Positions 58,272-64,000 of a stretch of 64,000 nt of DNA are shown here, one piece after another (the stretch's first letter is position 1; each line of letters begins with the position of its first letter). The stretch is taken from the NCBI GenBank assembly GCA_002356635.1, contig CP023454.1, positions 1,410,501 to 1,474,500 on the forward strand. Direction: 5' to 3'. Source of the DNA: Rhodobacteraceae bacterium QY30. Lineage in GTDB: Bacteria > Pseudomonadota > Alphaproteobacteria > Rhodobacterales > Rhodobacteraceae. The notes beneath the pieces are model-generated. The model saw only the letters and a list, made by a program, of their open reading frames with translations. It was not told the DNA's origin and made no database searches. The position numbers and the translations under genes were made by a program.

Positions 58272-58889
58272 TTAATGGTCGGCGGGCAACAATCCCAATC
58301 CGCGCAGATAAATGCCGATTCCCGTCTCCAGAAGCTCTTCCGGGGGGAAGGGCGATCGGGTGCCGGGGGCGCCGCGCGTGTAAAGCTCCACGACGCCGTG
58401 GCTCATGGCCTGGACGTGGGCTGCGAACATGGCGGCGGGCGGACGGCGGCTTTCCGGCAACTGGTCGGCCAGGGCCTGGGCGGCGCGCATCAGGACCGAT
58501 CCGGACCGCCGGGCGGCATCTGCGAGTCCCGGTACGGAACTGGCCTGAAGTCCGCTTTCGAACATGGCCTTGTAATGGCCTGGAAAGGCGCGGGCGAAGT
58601 CCAGATAGGCCCGTCCCGTCGCCTCGAAGGCCTTCAGGGGCGTGGGGCGACCCCCGTCGTAGGCCCGTTCCATCACCTCGTCGAAGATCAGGAATCCCTG
58701 GCGCGCGCATTCGCCGATCAGGTCATCTCGTCCGGCGAAGTGGCGGTAGACGGCCGCCGGGGTCACACCAGCCGACTTCGCCGCATCCGACAGCGTGAAG
58801 CCCTGCGGCCCCTGGGCTTCGATCAGGCTCAGCGCCGCCTCGACCAGCGCCTGCCGCAGGTTGCCGTGATGATACCCCTGCTTGGCCAT
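58272..58889 (-). CDS. TetR/AcrR-family transcriptional regulator
   Basis: 205 residues. HTH in the first 60: YHHGNLRQALVEAALSLIE, GFTLSDAAKSAGVTPAAVYRHFAGRDDLI. The C-terminal helical domain resembles the TetR_C_33/WHG type (HYKAMFESGL). The ATG shares one base with the ppk2 stop (TGATG), so it is co-translated with ppk2 and may regulate it. The ligand is unknown. Confidence 0.9.
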   Translation of the reverse strand: MAKQGYHHGNLRQALVEAALSLIEAQGPQGFTLSDAAKSAGVTPAAVYRHFAGRDDLIGECARQGFLIFDEVMERAYDGGRPTPLKAFEATGRAYLDFARAFPGHYKAMFESGLQASSVPGLADAARRSGSVLMRAAQALADQLPESRRPPAAMFAAHVQAMSHGVVELYTRGAPGTRSPFPPEELLETGIGIYLRGLGLLPADH

Positions 58890-59878
58890 CAGAGTAGGTC
58901 GGGTCCGCCACAGATCTTCCGGTCCACCTGGCCAATCGCCGCCTTGTCGCGGCCCTTGTAGTCGACCGCGTTCAGCACCGTCTGGATGGCGGCGATCCGG
59001 GCGCGGTTCTTGTCATCCGACAGGATTACGGTCCAGGGGGCGCAGGTCAGGTGGCACTGGTTCATCGTCTCGGCGATGGCGGCGGTGTAGTCATCCCACT
59101 TCCGCAGCCCCTCGACGTCGATCCAGCTGAGCTTCCATTGCTTCAGCGGATCCTTCTCGCGGTCGAGAAACCGTTTCAGCTGTTCGGCCCGATCCACCGA
59201 CAGCCAAAGTTTCACAAGGGTGATCCCCTCGTCGATCAGCAGGTTCTCGAACTGGGGCAGTTGCCGGAAGAAGGCGGCGCGCTGCTCTTCGGTGCAGAAG
59301 CCGAACACCTTCTCCACCACGGCGCGGTTGTACCAGCTGCGGTCGAACAGCGCGATTTCGCCCGCGGCAGGCAGCCAGTCGACGTAACGCTGGAAATACC
59401 ACTGGGTCGCTTCCCGCTCGGAGGGTTTCGGGAGGGCCACCACATAGGCCTGGCGGGGGTTCAGGTTTTCACGCATCCGGTCGATGGTGCCGCCCTTGCC
59501 GGCCGCATCGCGGCCTTCGAACAGCACCACAAGCCGCTGGCCCGTTGCGCGCAGATGGTAGGACATCTTCACCAGTTCCACCTGAAGCCGCTCCAGGTGA
59601 TCCTCGGCGTCGTCCTCGTCGATTTCCTCGCGGTAGGGGTAGGTTTTCGACAGGATGTCGTCCTTGTCGGCTTCGCGGATCGCGGCACGGATGTCCTCGG
59701 GCGCTTCGGTTTCCAGATAGCGGGTGATATCGCCCACGAAGGGAACGGGCGGGGTGTCGGCGGCGCCGGACGGTTTGTCCCCGCCCAACTGGTCGCCGGA
59801 CGCCGGGGCGGCCACCATCACCGCCGTGTCGCCGTTGTCGTCCCGGCTTTTCTTGTGCTTCTTCTTGTCCTTCGACAT
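58889..59878 (-). CDS. ppk2: Polyphosphate kinase 2
   Basis: 329 residues. PPK2 domain from about residue 95: Walker [20 protein letters not shown], lid [12 protein letters not shown], Walker [19 protein letters not shown] and a C-terminal [19 protein letters not shown]. It uses polyphosphate to phosphorylate nucleotides (class I prefers NDP). The first about 60 residues are a charged, disordered extension beginning [10 protein letters not shown]. Start ATG at 59878. tetR overlaps at its 3' end. Confidence 0.95.
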   Translation of the reverse strand: MSKDKKKHKKSRDDNGDTAVMVAAPASGDQLGGDKPSGAADTPPVPFVGDITRYLETEAPEDIRAAIREADKDDILSKTYPYREEIDEDDAEDHLERLQVELVKMSYHLRATGQRLVVLFEGRDAAGKGGTIDRMRENLNPRQAYVVALPKPSEREATQWYFQRYVDWLPAAGEIALFDRSWYNRAVVEKVFGFCTEEQRAAFFRQLPQFENLLIDEGITLVKLWLSVDRAEQLKRFLDREKDPLKQWKLSWIDVEGLRKWDDYTAAIAETMNQCHLTCAPWTVILSDDKNRARIAAIQTVLNAVDYKGRDKAAIGQVDRKICGGPDLL

Positions 59879-59986
59879 CGCCCGCGCCCTTTCACACATC
59901 CGCCAGGGAAAGTTGTTCCGCCAAGTATCGCGGCTGTGCTGCGGCCGTGCAATCGTCCTTGGACCCGGCCGTTGCGGCCGGTGCCG

Positions 59987-60910
59987 TCAGGTGCCGATCC
60001 GCGACAGGTCGAATTCCGTGGTCTGGTAGATTTCGTTGATCCAGTTGCCGTACAGCAGATGCGCGTGGCTGCGCCAGCGGTTGACCGGCGGGCGCGCGGG
60101 ATCGTTGTCGGGATAGTAGTTCTGCGGAACATTGATCGGCGTTCCGTTGGCAATATCCCGGTCATATTCCTGCTTCAGCGTGTCGCTGTCATATTCGAAG
60201 TGGTTGAAGACATAAAGCGCGCGTCGGCCCGGATCCTCGACCAGGCAGGGGCCGACCTCATGGCTGCCCAGCAGCACCCGCAGGCCGGGCACCGCCTCGA
60301 TTTCATCCTGGCGCATTTCGGTCCAGCGGCTGACCGGCACCACGAAATCATCGGAAAAACCCCGCAGATAGGGCGAGGCGGGCACCAGGTTCTCGTGACG
60401 GAAGCAGCCGAAGGCCTTGTGGTCCAACATGTGCTTGGGAACGCCGTGGAAATGGTTGATCATCGCCATGCCGCCCCAGCAGACGCCGAAGGTCGAATGG
60501 ACATGGGTTTGCGTCCAGTCCATCACCCGACACAGCTCATCCCAGTAGGTGACTTCGGTGAAGTCCAGATGTTCGATCGGGGCGCCGGTGATGATCAGGC
60601 CGTCGAACTTCTCGCCCGTGGCCTCGACCTCGGCGAAGGACCGGTAGAAGGTCGCCATGTGTTCGGCGGCGGTGTTGCGGGTTTCGTGGTCGGTCATGCG
60701 GATCAGCTGGAAGTCGATCTGCAATGGCGTCGATCCGATCAGGCGCGCGAACTGGTTTTCGGTCTGGATCTTCTTCGGCATCAGATTCAGCAGCCCGATC
60801 CGCAAGGGCCGGATGTCCTGATGCGCGGCGCGGTCCGGGGTCATGACCATCACGCCTTCCTTTGACAGAACGTCGAAGGCGGGAAGGGTGGAGGGCAAGG
60901 TGATGGGCAT
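59987..60910 (-). CDS. metA: Homoserine O-acyltransferase (MetA family)
   Basis: 307 residues. It acylates homoserine at the entry to methionine synthesis. Nucleophile Cys in [17 protein letters not shown] (about residue 142); MetA blocks [26 protein letters not shown] and [18 protein letters not shown] are clear, and His and Glu residues occur in the later NHFEYD region. Acetyl versus succinyl specificity cannot be judged safely. An unrelated ATPase lies 42 nt upstream. No SAM riboswitch was recognised before it. Confidence 0.95.
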   Translation of the reverse strand: MPITLPSTLPAFDVLSKEGVMVMTPDRAAHQDIRPLRIGLLNLMPKKIQTENQFARLIGSTPLQIDFQLIRMTDHETRNTAAEHMATFYRSFAEVEATGEKFDGLIITGAPIEHLDFTEVTYWDELCRVMDWTQTHVHSTFGVCWGGMAMINHFHGVPKHMLDHKAFGCFRHENLVPASPYLRGFSDDFVVPVSRWTEMRQDEIEAVPGLRVLLGSHEVGPCLVEDPGRRALYVFNHFEYDSDTLKQEYDRDIANGTPINVPQNYYPDNDPARPPVNRWRSHAHLLYGNWINEIYQTTEFDLSRIGT

Positions 60911-60952
60911 GACAGGCTCCGGGGTTCGGAAAATGCGGAGGGTTGGATAGCG

Positions 60953-61816
60953 CTATCGTATGCGCGCCTCAAGGGTGGTGGCGATCAGGTCTTCGAAATC
61001 GGCGACCGACCGGACCCGGGCCGCATCCTCGGCGGTGATGCTGATGCCCCAGTTGCGGGCCATTCCTTCATAGCGCGGCTGTCGGTGGGCCAGCGCCCGG
61101 GCATAGGTCCAACGCACGAAGGCATCCGGATCGACCTTGTCGGGCGCGTTGCCGGTCAGGCTCAGGTATTCGGCCCAGGCGGTGTGCAGGAACTCGGGCT
61201 GGTAATACATCGGTTTCGGCGCGCGGTCGAAGCGGCGGATCAGTTCGGCGGTATGGGCATCGGAGCCCTTGATCCAGACCATCAGCAAGTTTTCCGACAG
61301 GGGCTTCAGAACCGGGTCGTTCGGGTCCTCGGGGTCCACGACTTCGCAGATCGAGCCGCCGCTGTCGCAGATGAAATTGTCGTAGCCGTAAAGGTCATGC
61401 GCGCGGTCGATGAAGGGCATCGTGTCCAGAAGCGCCGCGATTTCGGCCTCGCGGTGCTGGGTCTGGCGGCGCATGTATTCGTCGAACGGCAGGCCCAGGC
61501 GCGCCGGATCGCCGGGTTTCCCCATGTAGGTCGACAGCGGGGCAAGGTTGTCGAAGGTGATGTTCGACGCGATGTAGACGCTGTCGGTCATCAGCAGTTC
61601 GCGCAACAGCGGGACCTTCATCGCTTCGCGCTTGAAGTTGTCGGCGATGTGTTCGCCCATGTAGCGGGTGCCGATCCGGTAATCGACGGAATAGTGGAAC
61701 CATCCTCCGGCGCGCAACAGGTTCGAGATGGTGGTCTTCCCAAGGCCGGACATGCCGAACAGAAGCACCTTCTTGCGCGGCGCCGCGCGCCAGTCTGCTG
61801 CCGTGGGATAGATCAT
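60953..61816 (-). CDS. P-loop ATPase of unknown function
   Basis: 287 residues. N-terminal Walker A LLFGMSGLGKTTISNLL (about residue 20) and a possible acidic Walker B in DNFICDSGGSICEVVD. The rest (WFHYSVDYRIGTRYMGEH; RFDRAPKPMYYQPEFLHTAW) has no domain I recognise. It looks like a kinase or nucleotide-dependent switch with a small-molecule-like lid. There is no signal peptide or membrane helix. It is upstream of metA on the same strand and may be co-transcribed; function cannot be named. Confidence 0.7.
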   Translation of the reverse strand: MIYPTAADWRAAPRKKVLLFGMSGLGKTTISNLLRAGGWFHYSVDYRIGTRYMGEHIADNFKREAMKVPLLRELLMTDSVYIASNITFDNLAPLSTYMGKPGDPARLGLPFDEYMRRQTQHREAEIAALLDTMPFIDRAHDLYGYDNFICDSGGSICEVVDPEDPNDPVLKPLSENLLMVWIKGSDAHTAELIRRFDRAPKPMYYQPEFLHTAWAEYLSLTGNAPDKVDPDAFVRWTYARALAHRQPRYEGMARNWGISITAEDAARVRSVADFEDLIATTLEARIR

Positions 61817-61919
61817 GGTCCTGCCTTCCGAAACGTCCCGCCGAGGGTTAGCGCGCCCCGCGCCGCTTTACACGCGGATTCTGCAGGGATCTGCGGGGTG
61901 GATGGCCGCCAGATGCAAA

Positions 61920-61941
61920 CGGCCGCCCGAACCGGCGGCCG
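61920..61941 (-). terminator. Terminator after the fadL-like gene
   Basis: CGGCCGCC and GGCGGCCG pair perfectly over a 6-nt loop, 25 nt past the porin stop. On the minus strand TTTG follows. Confidence 0.65.
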
Positions 61942-61965
61942 CGCTGGCATCAATGGCGGCCCCTC

Positions 61966-63075
61966 TTAGAAGGCGTAGCCGACCTTCAGGCCGAACCCGA
62001 TCGCATGGTTGTCGCGGAAGTCGCTGAAGGCGGTGTTCAGGGCCGAGGCCACCCGGGTCGAGGTATCGCCCAGGTGGCTGTAGCTGACGCCAGCCGACAC
62101 CTTGATGTTGTCCTTGGTGTAGGTCACGCCCAGTCCCAGCGCATCAAGCCCGTCCGTTGGCCCGAGGTTGCCGGAAAAACCGCCGCGCTTGCCCTCATGC
62201 GTATAGGTTACTGCGGCCGACCAGTTTTCCGTGAACTTACGCCCGATCCCCAGGGTGTAGGTCATGCTGTCCTTGCTGTAGGACACCAGAGGCAGGCCGC
62301 CGGACAAGGCTGGCGTGTTGATGTAGACAAAGGGCGAGATGTCGAAGTTGCTCCACTCGCGCCAGCGGACCGAGCCGAAGATCAGCGTGTCCTGGGCGAT
62401 GCCGCTCTGGAACTCCAGCGATACCGATTGCGGGACCGTGGTTTCAAAGGTGGTGGCAACACCGTTTTCATTCGCGTGGAAATCGTGGGTGATATCGGAC
62501 AGATAGGTCAGCGCGATCCGCATTGCGATCTCGGGCTTTTCATAGGCCACGCCGACCAGATACCCCAGATCGGTTTCCTTCGAGGTGGTCATCCGGTAGC
62601 CGTTGAAGAACGCAACCTCGCCCGAGGCTTCTTCCAGCTTCAGCCCGCCGTAGACGCTGAAATTCTCGTCGATCCGGTAGCGCAGCATCGCCGTCAGTGC
62701 CTTGGAGTCGATCTCTGCCTGCGACCCTGGGCCGATCCCGAACAGATAGGTCGGAGAGGCGTAGTTGATGGCGGCGCCAATCGGCTGGTCCAGGACGACC
62801 GCAACGTCGATCCGGTCGTTCACCGCCGTCTTCACGCCCAGGCTGATCTGGTTGAAGTGATTGGCGATATCCCCCGAACTGCCGCCCGCGGGCAGCAATA
62901 CGGGCAGAACCTGCGTCCCGGAAACACTGGGCGAGACGGTGCCGAAGGACAGTTCGGCATAGTTCCCCTTCTCGAACAGCAGCGCCGGTGAGGTCACGGC
63001 CCGCTCGACCCCGCCGGCGATGGCTGCCGAGGTTCCAAGCGCAAGGAGGCTGGCGCCGGTGAGAAACGTCTTCAT
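61966..63075 (-). CDS. FadL/OmpP1/TodX-family outer membrane porin
   Basis: 369 residues. Signal peptide (TGASLLALGTSAAIA, cleavage after IAG), then an antiparallel beta-barrel: alternating aromatic strands such as FSVYGGLKLEEASG, SLEFQSGI, RKFTENWSAAVTYTHEGKRG and a C-terminal VGYAF ending in Phe, as required for BAM assembly. The family takes up hydrophobic compounds such as long-chain fatty acids. Start ATG at 63075 after GGGGAGGAG. It is monocistronic with a terminator behind. Confidence 0.85.
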   Translation of the reverse strand: MKTFLTGASLLALGTSAAIAGGVERAVTSPALLFEKGNYAELSFGTVSPSVSGTQVLPVLLPAGGSSGDIANHFNQISLGVKTAVNDRIDVAVVLDQPIGAAINYASPTYLFGIGPGSQAEIDSKALTAMLRYRIDENFSVYGGLKLEEASGEVAFFNGYRMTTSKETDLGYLVGVAYEKPEIAMRIALTYLSDITHDFHANENGVATTFETTVPQSVSLEFQSGIAQDTLIFGSVRWREWSNFDISPFVYINTPALSGGLPLVSYSKDSMTYTLGIGRKFTENWSAAVTYTHEGKRGGFSGNLGPTDGLDALGLGVTYTKDNIKVSAGVSYSHLGDTSTRVASALNTAFSDFRDNHAIGFGLKVGYAF

Positions 63076-63184
63076 TCATTCTCCTCCCCAGGAGAGATAT
63101 CCGAGTGGACCTCAACGCTAAGGCGATGCTTCGGCACAGGTCAATGCGTGGGCGTGCATGACGCGGCGTTCACGGCCATTGCGA

Positions 63185-64000
63185 TCAGGGCTGTTGCATT
63201 TGTGCTTGTAGCGCCGAAGTGTTGCGTTTCTCTGACCAGATGTTCAGCCAGTTGGCGCCAAAGGTGATCGCGCCGCCGACCAGAACCCAGATGTCGGGCT
63301 GTTCGTCGTAAAGCTGCATCCCCACCAGCGCGATCAGCGGCAGGCGCAGGAAATCGATCGGCGTCACCACGGCCGCCGGTGCGAGCGACAGCGCCTTGGT
63401 CAGGCCAAGGTGCCCGCCCAGGCCGCCCAGGCCGATCGCGACGACCCAGGGAAGCGCCGCCGGCGGCGGCAAGGCGATCCGCCCGTCGGCCCCCGCGCCG
63501 ATCAGGCCGTACAGCGCCTGGAACATGACCAGCCAGAACAGGATGCAGGTGATCGTCATGCTGCGCGTCATCCAGCGTGTCATCAGCGCTGAACCTGCAA
63601 AGCACATGGCCGCAGCCAGCGCGGCCAGCAGCCCCGGCGACAGACCCTCGGCGCCGAAGGGCCGCGCCACGGTCAGGATGCCGCCAAAGCCGATCAGCGC
63701 CGAAATCGCCCGGATCCGCGTCAGCCGTTCGCCCAGCAGGAAGGGCGCGGCCAGGGCGACCATGATGGGGTAGGAGAACTCCAGCGCGAAAAGCTGCGCT
63801 ACCGGGATCAGCGACAGCGCCACCAGCCAGAGGTTCTGCCCGGCGAAATGGATGGCGTTCCGAAGCGCGTGAACCAGAAGACGGTCAGCCGAAACTTCCG
63901 TCAGGCGGCCCAGGGCCGTTGCGACGCCGGTCACGGTGACGATGCCCACCACCGAACGCCAGAGCATGACTTCGTAGGTGTCAAGAAAGGGATGCAGTGC
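63185..64000 (-). CDS. EamA/DMT-family transporter (5' end beyond window)
   Basis: At least 271 residues; the frame is open to the right edge (HPFLDTYEVMLWRSVVG continues upstream), so an internal ATG at 63967 is not the start. About eight membrane helices remain, with the two EamA repeats: FALEFSYPIMVALAAPFLLGERL in the first and PLIALVGMQLYDEQPDIWVLVGG in the second. DMT transporters export small metabolites; no substrate can be assigned. About the first 20-40 residues are probably missing. Confidence 0.85.
   Translation of the reverse strand, partial: ALHPFLDTYEVMLWRSVVGIVTVTGVATALGRLTEVSADRLLVHALRNAIHFAGQNLWLVALSLIPVAQLFALEFSYPIMVALAAPFLLGERLTRIRAISALIGFGGILTVARPFGAEGLSPGLLAALAAAMCFAGSALMTRWMTRSMTITCILFWLVMFQALYGLIGAGADGRIALPPPAALPWVVAIGLGGLGGHLGLTKALSLAPAAVVTPIDFLRLPLIALVGMQLYDEQPDIWVLVGGAITFGANWLNIWSEKRNTSALQAQMQQP

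Noticed and set aside
60911..60952. SAM riboswitch before metA
   Set aside because: The 42-nt gap shows no SAM-II-like pseudoknot consensus and is too short for the aptamer plus ribosome site unless it reaches into the neighbouring gene.
60946..60957. Palindrome GATAGCGCTATC at the 3' end of the ATPase gene
   Set aside because: It is a perfect 12-bp palindrome but has no loop or T-tract for termination and lies over the stop codon; no function can be supported.
63170..63205. GGGCTGTTGCATTTG resembling an insertion sequence end
   Set aside because: No matching inverted repeat or transposase nearby; it is the C-terminal coding end of the EamA transporter.

Overview
The window is a GC-rich, gene-dense chromosomal segment from an alphaproteobacterium of the order Rhodobacterales (Rhodobacter, Gemmobacter, Tabrizicola or Paracoccus-like). 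This is inferred from the protein families: B12-dependent ribonucleotide reductase, small-type PurL, a CckA hybrid kinase, PotABC-type transport, VPLPA-CTERM proteins, a gene-transfer-agent (GTA) type endolysin/holin pair and a trp-moa-lexA gene string. The sites agree with that: GTTC-N7-GTTC LexA operators and a TTAA-N7-TTAA CtrA site. No tRNA, rRNA, CRISPR array, intact insertion sequence or prophage was found.

Layout. 1-7.5 kb: end of nrdJ, an EF-hand protein, a SLAC1/TehA-like transporter, a glutamine amidotransferase, guaB and an RsmB-like methyltransferase. 7.5-11.2 kb: cckA (CtrA box in its promoter) then recA (SOS box). 11.2-12.6 kb: a graveyard of decayed transposases (IS3-like and two IS256-like fragments). 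12.6-17.7 kb: gltA, gltX and, divergently, comEC. 17.7-23.2 kb, all on the minus strand: trpG-trpD-ung-trpC-moaC-moeA-lexA, with three tandem LexA half-sites in front of lexA. 23.2-32.9 kb: YibQ-like deacetylase, CsbD-like protein, entericidin, peptide-binding protein, a structured small RNA or leader, bdhA-patatin, psuK-psuG and a CbiX-like chelatase. 32.9-40.4 kb: modE-modA-modB-modC, N-carbamoylputrescine amidase, purL and a LysR regulator. 40.6-49.4 kb: acyltransferase, murI, a VPLPA-CTERM protein, thpR, argC, ccmE, a GTA-type endolysin/holin pair, a thioesterase, a second VPLPA-CTERM protein and rplM-rpsI. 49.4-64 kb: HAD-UbiA fusion, DUF1127 protein divergent from a MocR regulator, a PotBCA-like transporter without a binding protein, a pyruvyl transferase/F420-type oxidoreductase pair, ppk2-tetR, metA with an unrecognised P-loop ATPase, a FadL porin and a truncated EamA transporter.

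How the parts connect. The most interesting theme is distributed. cckA (the kinase that feeds CtrA), lexA and recA (SOS), comEC (DNA uptake) and a GTA-type lysis cassette all lie within 40 kb. In Rhodobacter capsulatus these same functions form one circuit: LexA affects cckA and the GTA, CtrA controls GTA and competence genes, an endolysin/holin pair releases particles, and ComEC is needed by recipients. The cis-elements seen here (CtrA site at cckA, SOS sites at recA and lexA) fit that circuit. A second theme is molybdenum: modEABC imports molybdate and moaC/moeA build the cofactor. Starts, terminators and operators were read by eye. Functions not named as seen in the sequence are family-based inference.
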